NCBI GenBank assembly: GCA_017962705.1 | Contig: JAGCUV010000060.1 | Location: 1 to 64,000, forward strand | Length of the DNA: 64,000 nt | Origin: Bacteroidales bacterium | GTDB taxonomy: Bacteria > Bacteroidota > Bacteroidia > Bacteroidales > UBA932 | Direction: 5' to 3' | Shown: in pieces, positions 1 to 9,693 of the stretch | How the letters are laid out: each line of letters starts with the position of its first letter | Numbering within the stretch: position 1 is the stretch's first letter | Position numbers and translations under genes: made by a program | Notes under the pieces: generated by a model | Told to the model about the DNA's origin: nothing | The model's database searches: none | The model's input: only the letters and a program-made list of their open reading frames with translations

Positions 1-1
1 G

Positions 2-3000
2 GGCTTCGTCCTCCCCGCCGAGCAGACCGTCAGCGGCAGCGCGGATCCCGCCGCCCTGGCCGCCGTCGCTTTCTCCTCTACCCTGGACATGTCTTTCAAG
101 AACGTCAGTTCATTGCTGAAAGTGACGGTTGAGGAAGAAGGCATTAAGCAGATTGTCGTTCGCGCCACCGACGGGACGGCCTTGGCTGGAACGGTCCAGG
201 TCAACCCCGTTACGGGCGCCGTCATCGGCGTGAGCGGCGGCAGCGACAGCATCACGCTGAACCCCTCCGGCGAGACTTTCGCGACAGGTGACTATTATAT
301 CTCTGCCATTCCTTCAGGAAACGACCTCGAGTTGAGCGTCATTGCTCTCCGCAGCAGCGACGTGCGCAAGGGCCTCGTCGAGACCGCCAGGACCCTCGTC
401 CGCGCTACGGCCGTCGAGACGGCCGCCAGTTCTGCCTTCGATTGGGCCTATCGCATCGGCAGCAACGCCGACCTGCGCGCCTGGGCGACGGACAAGGCTA
501 ACTGGAACAAATCGGGAGAAGACGTGTACATCGTCTCCGACATCAATATGAACGACGAGCCCTGGACGACCCTGACCGACAGTTATGGCGGCCGCATCCT
601 CGGCGGCGGGCACTGCATCAGCCACATCAATATCCAGTCCAATACCTCGGCCAATGTCGGCTTCTTCGGGAAAGGCTATGCCAAGGAACTGCACGATTTG
701 ACCTTCGGCAGCGAGGACGGGCTGACCTACGACGGTACTTCCTGTATCATCAACGGACTCGTCACGGAATCGACTTCCGCCAAATGGAACTATACGGGCA
801 TTGTCACTGTAGCGGGGGCGGATATTGTCAATGTGACCAACTTTGTCCCGATGACGGTGCTCGCTTCTTCCAACCGAAGCAGCCGTGTAGCCGGCATTGC
901 GGGCTGGACGACCGACAAGGTCCACATCACGGGCTGCCGGAACTACGGCACCATCACCGTGGAGGACCACGCCATCACGGATGGTGACGACTATGTCTAT
1001 CTCGCGGCGGCGGGCATCCTGGGTGGACTGAATACAGAAACGGGAGAAGCCTATGTGAACGACTGCCACAACCACGGACTCATCACCAGCATCAGCCACT
1101 GCCAGAACGCGATGGCCGGCATCGTGGGCATGTCCTACCATACCGTCGTCAAACTGTCCGTCACCAACTGCACCAACAGCGGCCGCATCGAGTTGATTTA
1201 CACCGACACGCAAAATGAAAACTTCTGCATGGGCGGTATCGTCGGCAAGGCTACCGGAGCAGCCGGGAAAGAGGCGGAAATCACGGGTTGCACCAATACG
1301 GGCGCCATTTATAGCGAAGCTGTCCACCAGCACTATGTCGGCGGTATCGCCGGCTACGGCGACGGCGTGAGCATCACCTCCTGCCGCAACGAAGGCTCGG
1401 TGGCCATCGACCACAGCAAGGCCGCTTCCGCCCGCTTCCAGCATGTCGGCGGCATCCTCGGGGCGACGATGCCCAAGTATGGCGCCAACAACCTGACGGG
1501 CAATGTTAATATGGGCCGGGTTTCAATGAAGGTGGCCTCCTCCGGACACAACGCGACGCCCAAGTCCACTACGACCTTCTACGGCGTGAACGCGGGCGGC
1601 ATCCTCGGCTGCGCCAACAATGTCAGTTCCCTTTCCAGCAACCGCAACGAGGGGGATGTCGTAGCGGAGAATGACTATAAAGCAACCAAGACGGCTTATC
1701 CTGCCCTAGTCCATGTCGGCGGCATCGTCGGCTATGATTTCGGCGCCCTGGAGGGCTTCTCCTCCAACACCTTTACCGGCACCATCACCGCCAAGACGAC
1801 CAACTCCGAATCCGTGGCTTCCAAGGTGTATGCCGGCGGCATCATCGGCCGCCAGCGGGCCGCCACGATGCTCAGCGGCGCCGGTGACGGCAGCATCACC
1901 ACGCAGGCGGCGGCTACCGGAGCAGTCCGTTATGCCGGTTCCATCGCCGGCTATAACGACGGCACCATCGAGTCTTGCACCTATTCCGGCATGGTGGACG
2001 GCGCAGAAGCGACAGCCTCCAACACCGTAGGCGGCGGCAATGCCCCGCAGAGTTCCGGCCAACTTACCTTGAATGCCACCATTGACGGCTACCGGGGCAT
2101 CTGGTATGACCTCGGCCAGGTGGAAGCGGGAGAAGAAGAATATGGCTCCAAGTACTCGGGCGGCCTGGGTTCCTATTCGATGAAACATATCCCGATGGCC
2201 GTTTATTCTCCGGTTGCCAACCGGACCTACTTCGTATTCGGCGGGACCGCCAACTACATTGATGGGGTTACGACGGCGGAAGAGCAGGGACGTCTGCTTT
2301 GTATGATAGGTTGCTACGACCACACTACCGGTATGCTCCAGAAGCCCCGGATCGTGATGGACAAAACCGCCGACCCGCACGGAACCTACGATGACCCCAA
2401 ATCGGATAAGCGCGTATTCGACCCGCACGACAACCCGACGGTCCAGATTGACAAGGACGGATATGTGTTCGTGTTCGTGTCCGGTCGCTCTACGAGACGT
2501 GACGGTGTCATCTTCCGTAGTCGCAAGCCTTTTGACATCACCTCCTTCGAAGTAATCAAAGAGGATGAAAAGATGGGCTATCCCCAGGTGATGTACCACC
2601 CTGACAAAGGATTTTTCCTCTTCTTTACCCGTTACGACGGCGTCCGCAAACTGCACTACCGCACTTCGCCGGACGGCAGGGACTGGTCGAGCGCGTACAC
2701 GAAGCTGGCTGACATCAAGGAGGAAGGCCAGACCGAATCCGGCCACTACCAGATCAGCAATATGTGGGGTACCAAGATTTGCACGGCGTTCAACCGCCAC
2801 CCGAACGGCACCGTAAACAAACGTACCAATGTCTATTATGTACAGACGACCGACTGGGGGAAGACCTGGACGACGGCTTCCGGAGAGCCGGTGGAGATTC
2901 CTGTCGTCACCTGGAACTCGAACTGCCTGGTGCGGGACTATCAGCATACGACGGAGACCCACAACTGCTACATCAAAGACCTCAACTTCGATGCCAACGG

Positions 3001-3481
3001 CAACCCGATCATCCTCTACCTGACCAGCCGCAACCACAAGTCCGGCCCGTCCGGCGGAACCCGTCAATGGTGGACCGACCATTGGACCGGAAGCGAGTGG
3101 GTAAGACGCGAGATTACCACATCCACCCACAACTACGATTCCGGCAGCCTGTGGGTAGAAGGAAACGACTGGGTGGTGCTCGCCCCCACGGATGCGGGTC
3201 CCCAGTTCTGGGGCGCGGGCGGAGAAGTGGTGCGCTGGCGATCTTCCGACGAGGGGCTGTCCTGGGTTAAGGAGATGACCCTCACCAGCAACAGCCAAAA
3301 CAACCAGACCTATATGCGTCGCCCCTGGTACGCTGCCGACGGGTTCTACTCCTTCTGGGCCGATGGCAGCACGACGACCCTGACGAGGTCCTACCTGTAT
3401 TTCTGCGACAAGGCGGGAGCGGTGTTCCGCATGCCCTACAATATGACTGCGGAATGGGCATCTCCCGAGCCCGTCATGTAA
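2..3481 (+). CDS. Surface protein with GLUG-like repeats and C-terminal BNR_4 propeller (5' end outside window)
   Basis: The frame is open to the left edge, so the start lies upstream; the ATG at 89 is only an internal Met. The middle part (about nt 600-2030) repeats the pattern VGGIxG...SCxNxG roughly ten times, as in GLUG-type adhesin repeats of Bacteroidales. From about nt 2080 it changes to a BNR_4-like domain: GYRGIWYDLGQ, then KYSGGLGSYSMKH, then TYFVFGG, then DPHDNPT. Such propellers occur in sialidase-like or polysaccharide-binding and -cleaving proteins. The enzymatic activity cannot be read from the sequence. Without the N-terminus the export signal is not visible; a surface location is inferred from the repeat class. 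The gene ends with TAA and is convergent with the next gene, 9 nt away. Confidence 0.8.
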   Translation, partial: GFVLPAEQTVSGSADPAALAAVAFSSTLDMSFKNVSSLLKVTVEEEGIKQIVVRATDGTALAGTVQVNPVTGAVIGVSGGSDSITLNPSGETFATGDYYISAIPSGNDLELSVIALRSSDVRKGLVETARTLVRATAVETAASSAFDWAYRIGSNADLRAWATDKANWNKSGEDVYIVSDINMNDEPWTTLTDSYGGRILGGGHCISHINIQSNTSANVGFFGKGYAKELHDLTFGSEDGLTYDGTSCIINGLVTESTSAKWNYTGIVTVAGADIVNVTNFVPMTVLASSNRSSRVAGIAGWTTDKVHITGCRNYGTITVEDHAITDGDDYVYLAAAGILGGLNTETGEAYVNDCHNHGLITSISHCQNAMAGIVGMSYHTVVKLSVTNCTNSGRIELIYTDTQNENFCMGGIVGKATGAAGKEAEITGCTNTGAIYSEAVHQHYVGGIAGYGDGVSITSCRNEGSVAIDHSKAASARFQHVGGILGATMPKYGANNLTGNVNMGRVSMKVASSGHNATPKSTTTFYGVNAGGILGCANNVSSLSSNRNEGDVVAENDYKATKTAYPALVHVGGIVGYDFGALEGFSSNTFTGTITAKTTNSESVASKVYAGGIIGRQRAATMLSGAGDGSITTQAAATGAVRYAGSIAGYNDGTIESCTYSGMVDGAEATASNTVGGGNAPQSSGQLTLNATIDGYRGIWYDLGQVEAGEEEYGSKYSGGLGSYSMKHIPMAVYSPVANRTYFVFGGTANYIDGVTTAEEQGRLLCMIGCYDHTTGMLQKPRIVMDKTADPHGTYDDPKSDKRVFDPHDNPTVQIDKDGYVFVFVSGRSTRRDGVIFRSRKPFDITSFEVIKEDEKMGYPQVMYHPDKGFFLFFTRYDGVRKLHYRTSPDGRDWSSAYTKLADIKEEGQTESGHYQISNMWGTKICTAFNRHPNGTVNKRTNVYYVQTTDWGKTWTTASGEPVEIPVVTWNSNCLVRDYQHTTETHNCYIKDLNFDANGNPIILYLTSRNHKSGPSGGTRQWWTDHWTGSEWVRREITTSTHNYDSGSLWVEGNDWVVLAPTDAGPQFWGAGGEVVRWRSSDEGLSWVKEMTLTSNSQNNQTYMRRPWYAADGFYSFWADGSTTTLTRSYLYFCDKAGAVFRMPYNMTAEWASPEPVM

Positions 3482-3490
3482 TAACGCTTC

Positions 3491-5596
3491 TTAATAATTC
3501 TCCCCGAGGTTCTTGAGGATGAAGGCGTAGATATCGGCCTGTTCTTCGAGAATCTTGGAGAGGGGTTTGCCGCCCCCGTGACCGGCTTTGGTGTCGATGC
3601 GGATGAGGACGGGAGCGCTGCCGGCCTGGTCTTTCTGCAAGGTCGCGGCAAATTTGAAGGAGTGGGCGGGTACGACCCGGTCATCGTGGTCGGCGGTGGT
3701 CACCAGGGTGGCGGGATAGACGGTGCCGGGCTTGAGGTTGTGCAGCGGGGAGTAACCGAGCAGGTAGCGGAACATCTCCTCACTCTCTTCGCTGGTGCCG
3801 TAGTCGGGCGCCCAGTTCCAGCCGATGGTAAATTTGTGGTAGCGCAGCATGTCCATCACGCCCACGCGCGGCACAGCCACCGCGAACAGGTCGGGACGCT
3901 GCGTCATACAGGCACCCACCAGCAGGCCGCCGTTGGAACCGCCCACGATGGCGAGCTTGGACGGAGAGGTATAGCCTTGGGCGATGAGCCATTCGGCCGC
4001 TCCGATAAAGTCGTCGAAGACATTCTGCTTGTTCATCTTCGTGCCGGCCAGGTGCCACGCTTCGCCATATTCTCCGCCGCCCCGCAGGGTCACCTGGGCA
4101 TAGATGCCGCCCGCCTCGAAGAAGGGTACGCGCATGGCGGAAAAGTCCGGAGTCAGGGAGATGTCGAATCCGCCGTAGCCATAGAGATAGACGGGATTCT
4201 TTCCGTTGAGGACCAGCCCTTTCTTATAAGTAAGGAACATCGGGATGCGCGTGCCGTCCTTGCTGGGGAAAAAGACCTGGGCGGTCTCGAAGTCCGAGAG
4301 GTCGAAATTCGTCTGGGGCGCGTAGTACACCTTGCTTTCCAGGCTGTTGAGATCCAGTTCGTAGATGGTATCGGGGGAAGTGATGGAGGAGTAGGTGTAG
4401 TAGCACCCGTCTTCTCCCTTGCGTCCCGTGAAATAGGCGTTGCCGATGCCCGGAAGGGCAATGGGGGTGCCTTCCCCTCCGTCAAGCGAATAGGCATAAC
4501 TGTGGACGGAGGCGTCTTCCAGGTAAGAAGCGATGATTTTCTCTCCGGCAAAGCAGACATCTTCCAGCACGCAATCCGCCTTGCCCAGCAGGGTCTTCCA
4601 ATGTTTCCAATCCGGACGGCGCAGGTCGGCGGCCACCAGCCGGTTCATCGGAGCGTCCAGGTTGGTCATCAGATAGATCTTGCTCCCGTCCGTCTGCACG
4701 GGATAGTACTTGTGCTGCATGTCCGGCGTCATCCGCACAAATCCCGCCTGCTCTTTGTTCAGGTCCATTACATACAGGTGGTTGCCGATATCGGCTCCGT
4801 CTTCGGACAGGAAGGCCATCGTCTCCTCTTCGTTGGTCGTCAGGGTGTAGAAGCGCAGGGGCTCTTCGGGATTTTCGTAGAAAACGCTATCTTCGCTCTG
4901 CGGCGTACCTATTATATGATAATAGACTTTGTGTCCCTCGTTTTTGACCGAGAATTCGTGTCCCTCTTCGGGAATGCCGTACGCGCTGTAGAAGAAGCCG
5001 TTCCCCAGCCAGGCTGCGCCCGAGAATTTGGCCCAGCGGATGTGGTCCTCGAGCAGCGCGCCCGTCTTGACGTCCATCACATAGATTTCCTGCCAGTCGC
5101 TGCCGCTGCGCGAAATGCAATAGGCCAGCAGGCTGCCGTCTTTGTTGAAGGAAATGCTTTTGAGGGCGACCGTACCGTCTTCACTCAGGGTGTTGGGGTC
5201 GAGGAACACCCGCGGCTCCCCGCCCGGTTCGTCCATTTCGTACAAGACATTCTGGTTCTGCGTTCCGTCATTGCGGGAAAAATACCATTTCCCGTTTCGC
5301 CGGTGCCGGGGCGCGCTGACGCGCTCATAGTTGCTGACCTCTTTGAGCCTTTCGAGCAGGCGCGTGCGGAAAGGAATGTGCTGCAGATAATAGTGGGTCG
5401 CTTTATTCTGGGCTTCCACCCAGGCGGCCGTCTCCGGCGAATTGTCATCTTCCAGCCAACGGTAGGGGTCGGCCACCTCCGTTCCGAAATATACATCCAC
5501 CGTGTCGTCTTCCCGCGTCTGGGGAACCCGGGGCACGCAGGCCCCCGCCAAAACTGTCGTCATTGCCATGCAAAAAAGATATTTCAAAGCTTTCAT
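3491..5596 (-). CDS. Prolyl oligopeptidase family serine peptidase (S9A), probable lipoprotein
   Basis: The product has 701 residues from the ATG at 5596, which I chose because it opens a hydrophobic export signal (MKALKYLFCM...) ending in LAGAC, a possible lipobox. The N-terminal half has the DPYRWLEDD motif typical of prolyl oligopeptidase propellers. The C-terminal alpha/beta-hydrolase domain has GGSNGG with the nucleophile Ser554, DHDDRVVP with the catalytic Asp, and KAGHGGG with the catalytic His. The family cleaves peptides after proline; here it is probably periplasmic. The length matches the family. The frame remains open upstream of 5596, but that stretch holds the promoter-like element at 5622-5653, which argues for the start chosen. 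Confidence 0.93.
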   Translation of the reverse strand: MKALKYLFCMAMTTVLAGACVPRVPQTREDDTVDVYFGTEVADPYRWLEDDNSPETAAWVEAQNKATHYYLQHIPFRTRLLERLKEVSNYERVSAPRHRRNGKWYFSRNDGTQNQNVLYEMDEPGGEPRVFLDPNTLSEDGTVALKSISFNKDGSLLAYCISRSGSDWQEIYVMDVKTGALLEDHIRWAKFSGAAWLGNGFFYSAYGIPEEGHEFSVKNEGHKVYYHIIGTPQSEDSVFYENPEEPLRFYTLTTNEEETMAFLSEDGADIGNHLYVMDLNKEQAGFVRMTPDMQHKYYPVQTDGSKIYLMTNLDAPMNRLVAADLRRPDWKHWKTLLGKADCVLEDVCFAGEKIIASYLEDASVHSYAYSLDGGEGTPIALPGIGNAYFTGRKGEDGCYYTYSSITSPDTIYELDLNSLESKVYYAPQTNFDLSDFETAQVFFPSKDGTRIPMFLTYKKGLVLNGKNPVYLYGYGGFDISLTPDFSAMRVPFFEAGGIYAQVTLRGGGEYGEAWHLAGTKMNKQNVFDDFIGAAEWLIAQGYTSPSKLAIVGGSNGGLLVGACMTQRPDLFAVAVPRVGVMDMLRYHKFTIGWNWAPDYGTSEESEEMFRYLLGYSPLHNLKPGTVYPATLVTTADHDDRVVPAHSFKFAATLQKDQAGSAPVLIRIDTKAGHGGGKPLSKILEEQADIYAFILKNLGENY

Positions 5597-5621
5597 TTTG
5601 ATAGAAATTTGTTCCGGATTG

Positions 5622-5653
5622 CAAAAATACGAGCAAGCCGAGAGAAAAGCAAA
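5622..5653 (-). promoter_or_regulatory. Promoter-bearing palindromic element, copy A (prolyl oligopeptidase)
   Basis: On the minus strand a TTTG (5653-5650) is followed by a 20-nt spacer (5649-5630) and TATTTTTG (5629-5622), which fits the Bacteroidota -33/-7 promoter. The expected transcript start is about 20 nt before the ATG at 5596. The -33 box lies in the right arm of an imperfect inverted repeat (GAAAAGAAAA / TTTGCTTTTC). Spacer and arms nearly match copies at 23116-23147, 46937-46991 and 47014-47067. Confidence 0.75.
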
Positions 5654-5689
5654 TGAAATTTTCTTTTCCGAGGCGGAAGTATTAATAAT

Positions 5690-5720
5690 TTTGATATTTG
5701 AAAATTTAGTCGTATATTTG
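5690..5720 (+). promoter_or_regulatory. Promoter of the rplC-rpsC operon
   Basis: TTTG at 5690-5693, a 19-nt spacer, then TATATTTG at 5713-5720 match the Bacteroidota -33 and -7 boxes. The transcript should begin within the hairpin at 5723-5745. An operon-specific promoter here is consistent with rpsJ being absent upstream. Confidence 0.75.
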
Positions 5721-5722
5721 CA

Positions 5723-5745
5723 GCCCACAAATTTGGATTGTGGGC
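5723..5745 (+). promoter_or_regulatory. Perfect hairpin in the rplC leader
   Basis: GCCCACAA (5723-5730) and TTGTGGGC (5738-5745) form a perfect 8-bp stem with a 7-nt loop, within a few bases of the predicted transcript start and 36 nt before the rplC ATG. Ribosomal-protein operons are often controlled by a product binding the leader; whether this stem does that is inference. It could instead protect the 5' end of the mRNA. Confidence 0.6.
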
Positions 5746-5781
5746 ACTAAACTATTTATTATCAATTAATTAACCAAACCA

Positions 5782-6405
5782 ATGCCTGGATTAATTGGAA
5801 AGAAAATCGGAATGACTTCCGTTTTCGGTGCTGATGGAAAGAATATTCCATGCACCGTCATCGAGGCTGGTCCGTGTGTTGTCACGCAAATTCGTACAGT
5901 CGAAAAAGATGGTTATGCCGCTGTACAACTTGCCTATGACGAAATGAAAGAAAAACACGCCGGCAAGTCCCTGATGGGACACTTCGAAAAGGCAGGAACC
6001 ACCCCCAAACGCAAATTGGCCGAGTTCAAGGCCGACTTCGCCGGGGAACTCAAATTAGGCGACACCCTCACGGTGGCTGACATCTTCACAGAGGTCAAGT
6101 TCGTGGATGTCGTCGGTACTTCCAAAGGCAAGGGCTTTCAGGGCGTTGTGAAGCGTCACGGCTTCGCCGGTGTCGGCGGCCAGACCCACGGCCAGCACAA
6201 CCGTCTTCGTCACCCCGGCTCTATGGGCGCATCCTCATGGCCTTCCCGCGTATTCCCCGGAATGCGCATGGCCGGTCAGATGGGCGGCGACAGAGTCAAG
6301 GTGTTCAACCTCGAAGTGGTCAAGGTGATCCCTGAAAACAACCTGCTTGTCGTTAAAGGTTCCATTCCCGGAGCCAAAGGTTCTTATGTAATGGTGGAGG
6401 ACTAA
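5782..6405 (+). CDS. rplC: 50S ribosomal protein L3
   Basis: The product has 207 residues and binds near the 3' end of 23S rRNA early in assembly of the large subunit. The N-terminus [13 protein letters not shown] and the central [20 protein letters not shown] followed by [17 protein letters not shown] are diagnostic of L3. It is the first gene of this operon. In most Bacteroidales rpsJ (S10) precedes it, but here the upstream neighbour is a divergent peptidase gene. It is 3 nt from rplD. Confidence 0.98.
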   Translation: MPGLIGKKIGMTSVFGADGKNIPCTVIEAGPCVVTQIRTVEKDGYAAVQLAYDEMKEKHAGKSLMGHFEKAGTTPKRKLAEFKADFAGELKLGDTLTVADIFTEVKFVDVVGTSKGKGFQGVVKRHGFAGVGGQTHGQHNRLRHPGSMGASSWPSRVFPGMRMAGQMGGDRVKVFNLEVVKVIPENNLLVVKGSIPGAKGSYVMVED

Positions 6406-6408
6406 GCT

Positions 6409-7035
6409 ATGGAATTGTCAGTTTACAAAATCGACGGTAGCGAATCCGGAAAGAAAGTTACGCTCGACGAGCGCATTTTCGGCGTTACGCCCAACGATCA
6501 CGCCATCTGGCTTGATGTAAAGCAATATCTGGCCAACCAGCGCCAAGGTAACTCCAAGACCAAAGACCGCAGTGAGGTCGCGTACAGCACCAAGAAAATG
6601 GGTCGCCAGAAAGGCGGCGGCGGTGCCCGTCACGGCAGCATCAAGGCCGGTACTTATGTCGGTGGTGGTAATATCCACGGTCCCAAACCGCGTTTCTATG
6701 GTTTCAAGCTCAACAAGAAACTCAAACAACTCGCCCGTTTCTCCGCTCTTTCCTACAAGGCGCAGGAGAATGCGATCACCCTCGTTGAGAATTTTACGAT
6801 GGATGCGCCCAAGACCAAGGATTTCATCAACATTTTGAACAACCTCAAGGCCAACGGCCGCAAAGTGCTGTTCGTGTTGCCCGAAAACTCCGACAACATT
6901 TTCCTTTCTTCTCGTAACCTTCCTGAAATCAACGTAATCACTGTGGACGAAATCAATACCTACGCCATCATGAACGCTTGCTCGCTCGTGTTGGTGGACG
7001 GTGTCCAGGAGATTCTTGTCGACAGGATCAAATAA
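6409..7035 (+). CDS. rplD: 50S ribosomal protein L4
   Basis: The product has 208 residues. The exposed loop is recognisable by KKMGRQKGGGGARHG and by GGNIHGPKPRFY, the part that reaches into the peptide exit tunnel. In enterobacteria L4 also represses its own operon through the leader; whether this holds here is unknown, but this operon has a leader hairpin (5723-5745). It starts 3 nt after rplC and is followed by rplW after 8 nt. Confidence 0.98.
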   Translation: MELSVYKIDGSESGKKVTLDERIFGVTPNDHAIWLDVKQYLANQRQGNSKTKDRSEVAYSTKKMGRQKGGGGARHGSIKAGTYVGGGNIHGPKPRFYGFKLNKKLKQLARFSALSYKAQENAITLVENFTMDAPKTKDFINILNNLKANGRKVLFVLPENSDNIFLSSRNLPEINVITVDEINTYAIMNACSLVLVDGVQEILVDRIK

Positions 7036-7043
7036 GCAAAGCG

Positions 7044-7334
7044 ATGGGAATCATTATTAAGCCAATACTCACAGAGATGATGACGGTTCAGGGCGAAAAA
7101 TTGAACCGCTACGGCTTTATCGTGGACGCCGAGGCCAACAAACTTCAGATCAAAGCTGAGGTCGAGGCCCGCTACAACGTCACGGTCAAAGACGTCAACA
7201 CGATCCGCTACAACGGCAAAGTGAAACGCCGTTACACCAAAGCCGGTGTGCTCACCGGCCGTTGCAATCACTACAAGAAAGCGTATGTTACGCTCTCCGG
7301 TGATGACAAGATCGACTTCTATGCAAACATTTAA
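7044..7334 (+). CDS. rplW: 50S ribosomal protein L23
   Basis: The product has 96 residues from the ATG at 7044 (MGIIIKPILTEMM). I prefer this start to the longer open frame from 6978, which would run 58 nt into rplD and lacks homology-like sequence. L23 lies at the exit of the peptide tunnel and contacts trigger factor and the signal recognition particle. KPILTE near the N-terminus and the NTIRYNGKVKRR segment fit the family. Its place between rplD and rplB is the standard one. Confidence 0.97.
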   Translation: MGIIIKPILTEMMTVQGEKLNRYGFIVDAEANKLQIKAEVEARYNVTVKDVNTIRYNGKVKRRYTKAGVLTGRCNHYKKAYVTLSGDDKIDFYANI

Positions 7335-7346
7335 GGTAATAAGGCA

Positions 7347-8171
7347 ATGGCAGTAAGAAAATTCAAACCGGTTACCCCCGGACAAAGAAACAAGGTAATC
7401 TCCGCCTTTGACGACATTACCTGCAAGAAGCCCGAAAAGTCGCTGCTCGAACCCCTCAAGAGTTCCGGCGGCCGCAACAATCAGGGCAAGATGACCATGC
7501 GCTACATCGGTGGCGGTCACAAGAAAATGTACCGTATCATCGACTTCCTGCGCGACAAGGACGGCATCAAGGCCGAAGTGAAGACCATCGAGTATGATCC
7601 GAACCGCAGCGCCCGTATCGCCCTCGTCCAGTACGAAGACGGCCAGAAGAAATATATCATCGCCCCCACCGGCCTCAAGGTCGGGCAGGTGATTGTCTCC
7701 GGCAAGGGCGTTGCTCCCGAAGTGGGCAACTGCCTGCCGCTCGGTGAAATTCCCCTCGGCACCCTCGTGCACAACATTGAGCTGCGTCCCGGACAAGGTG
7801 CCGCTATGGCCCGTTCCGCCGGTGCGTTCGCCCAGTTGGCTGCCCGCGAAGGCAACCACGCCATTCTCCGTCTGCCTTCGGGCGAGACCCGTATGGTGTT
7901 GTGCGAGTGCCGCGCTACGGTCGGTATTGTCTCCAACGTGGAGCACAACCTGGAATCTCACGGTAAAGCCGGACGCAAGAGATGGCTCGGACGTCGTCCC
8001 CGCAACCGCGGTGTCGTGATGAACCCTGTCGATCACCCGATGGGTGGTGGTGAAGGTCGTGCCTCCGGTGGTCACCCTCGTTCTCGCAAGGGGCTGCCCG
8101 CAAAGGGTTACAAGACGCGTAATCCGAAGAGCACTTCTAACAAGTTTATCATTGAAAGAAGGAAAAAATAA
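7347..8171 (+). CDS. rplB: 50S ribosomal protein L2
   Basis: The product has 274 residues, the usual length. L2 is needed for subunit association and peptidyl transfer. Diagnostic segments are [18 protein letters not shown] near the N-terminus, [14 protein letters not shown] in the middle, and [18 protein letters not shown] near the C-terminus, which includes the conserved histidine of the peptidyl-transferase region. It follows rplW by 12 nt and precedes rpsS by 19 nt. Confidence 0.98.
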   Translation: MAVRKFKPVTPGQRNKVISAFDDITCKKPEKSLLEPLKSSGGRNNQGKMTMRYIGGGHKKMYRIIDFLRDKDGIKAEVKTIEYDPNRSARIALVQYEDGQKKYIIAPTGLKVGQVIVSGKGVAPEVGNCLPLGEIPLGTLVHNIELRPGQGAAMARSAGAFAQLAAREGNHAILRLPSGETRMVLCECRATVGIVSNVEHNLESHGKAGRKRWLGRRPRNRGVVMNPVDHPMGGGEGRASGGHPRSRKGLPAKGYKTRNPKSTSNKFIIERRKK

Positions 8172-8190
8172 CGGAATAAATTTATAGATT

Positions 8191-8457
8191 ATGAGTCGTT
8201 CATTAAGAAAAGGTCCCTATATCCAGGAAGCCCTTGAAAAAAGAATCATTGCGATGAATGAGGGCGCTGCGAAAAAAGAGGTTGTCAAGACCTGGTCCCG
8301 TGCCAGCATGATTTCCCCTGATTTCGTCGGCCACACCATCGCCGTGCATAACGGAAATAAATTTATTCCCGTTTACGTCACCGAGAACATGGTGGGTCAC
8401 AAACTCGGCGAATTTGCGCCGACGCGTACCTTCAGAGGCCATTCGGGCAATCGTTAA
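8191..8457 (+). CDS. rpsS: 30S ribosomal protein S19
   Basis: The product has 88 residues. S19 sits in the head of the small subunit next to S13. The start [10 protein letters not shown] and the C-terminal block [17 protein letters not shown] are characteristic. Its position between rplB and rplV is standard. It ends with TAA, 22 nt before rplV. Confidence 0.98.
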   Translation: MSRSLRKGPYIQEALEKRIIAMNEGAAKKEVVKTWSRASMISPDFVGHTIAVHNGNKFIPVYVTENMVGHKLGEFAPTRTFRGHSGNR

Positions 8458-8479
8458 TCAGTAAAAAGAGTACAGTATT

Positions 8480-8890
8480 ATGGGAGCTCGTAAAAGAATT
8501 ATGGCTGATAAGCTGAAGGCCGAAAAGAAAGTGACAGCTATCGCGGTGCTCAGAGATGCACCTACTTCCCCTCGTAAAATGCGCCTTGTCGCAGACATCA
8601 TCCGTGGTGTTGAGGTCAATAAAGCCCTTGATATCTTGAAATTCTCCAAGAAGGAGGCATCCATCCGCCTTGAGAAACTCCTCAAGAGCGCGATTGCCAA
8701 CTGGGAGGCGAAAAACGCCGACCGCAGCGAGGAACTCGAAAAGGGCAATGTGTATGTCAAGACCATTATGGTTGACGGTGGCAGCATGCTCAAGCGCATC
8801 CGTCCCTGCCCTCAGGGCCGTGCCGGTCGGATCCGCAAGCGTTCCAACCACGTTACCATTATTTTGGATGTCAAAAAGTCGGAGGAATAA
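8480..8890 (+). CDS. rplV: 50S ribosomal protein L22
   Basis: The product has 136 residues. L22 lines the peptide exit tunnel with a long beta hairpin. The segment [14 protein letters not shown] and the hairpin region [19 protein letters not shown] match the family. A second in-frame Met eight codons in ([10 protein letters not shown]) is an alternative start. The stop is 2 nt before the rpsC start, so the two are probably translationally coupled. Confidence 0.97.
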   Translation: MGARKRIMADKLKAEKKVTAIAVLRDAPTSPRKMRLVADIIRGVEVNKALDILKFSKKEASIRLEKLLKSAIANWEAKNADRSEELEKGNVYVKTIMVDGGSMLKRIRPCPQGRAGRIRKRSNHVTIILDVKKSEE

Positions 8891-8892
8891 TT

Positions 8893-9642
8893 ATGGGACA
8901 GAAAACCAATCCTATCAGTAACCGTATCGGCATCACCCGCGGGTGGGACTCCAACTGGATCGGACGCTCCAGCGCCGAATACGCAGAGCGCATTGCCGAG
9001 GACTACAAGATCCGTCAATATCTGGTCAACCGCCTTTCCAAGGCTTCGTTGAGCAAGATTGTCATCGAGAGAACCTTGAAACTCGTTACCGTCACCATTC
9101 ACGCCGCCCGCCCCGGTTTCATCATCGGCAAAGACGGCAAGAATGTGGAAGGCCTGAAAGAAGAGTTGAAGAAGGTCACCAACAAGGACATCCAGATCAA
9201 CATCTTCGAGGTCAAAAAACCCGAAGTGGATGCCAACATCGTGGCCGACTCCATCGCCCGCCAGATCGAGGGCCGTGTCTCTTACCGTCGTGCCATCAAG
9301 ATGGCGATTGCCACCGCGATGCGAACGGGCGCCGAGGGCATCAAGGTCCAGATCGCCGGTCGCGTGGGCGGCGCCGAAATGGCCCGCAACGAGATGTTCA
9401 AGGAAGGTCGTACCCCGCTCCATACTTTCCGTGCGGATATCGACTACGCTTTGGCCGAGGCCCACACCAAAGTCGGTGTGCTCGGTATCAAGGTGTGGAT
9501 CTGCAACGGCGAGGTTTATGGAAAGAAAGACCTTTCTCCCAATGCCGGTGTTGCTGCACAGGCCGCGCAGCCTCAGGGCCGCGGAGGTCGTGACGGACGC
9601 AGGGGCGGTCGCCGTGGCGGTCGTCGCGAAGAGCGCAAATAA
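8893..9642 (+). CDS. rpsC: 30S ribosomal protein S3
   Basis: The product has 249 residues. It starts [17 protein letters not shown] and has a KH domain with the [14 protein letters not shown] loop ([11 protein letters not shown]), followed by the C-terminal S3 domain ([12 protein letters not shown]). The last 25 or so residues form an Arg/Gly-rich tail ([20 protein letters not shown]), a basic tail that may contact rRNA or mRNA. It is the last gene of the operon: a strong terminator follows at once, whereas rplP, rpmC and rpsQ would usually come next. Confidence 0.98.
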   Translation: MGQKTNPISNRIGITRGWDSNWIGRSSAEYAERIAEDYKIRQYLVNRLSKASLSKIVIERTLKLVTVTIHAARPGFIIGKDGKNVEGLKEELKKVTNKDIQINIFEVKKPEVDANIVADSIARQIEGRVSYRRAIKMAIATAMRTGAEGIKVQIAGRVGGAEMARNEMFKEGRTPLHTFRADIDYALAEAHTKVGVLGIKVWICNGEVYGKKDLSPNAGVAAQAAQPQGRGGRDGRRGGRRGGRREERK

Positions 9643-9693
9643 AAGCGCTTTTTACGCAACGCATCTAATTTAGCAATCTTATATTTTTTATGG

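Noticed and set aside
314..1444. Long open frames opposite the GLUG protein (also 1706-3298)
   Set aside because: GC-rich third positions keep antisense frames open; no recognisable motifs, and the sense frame is clearly coding.
3578..5656. 692-residue frame opposite the prolyl oligopeptidase
   Set aside because: Antisense shadow; the minus-strand frame has the complete catalytic triad.
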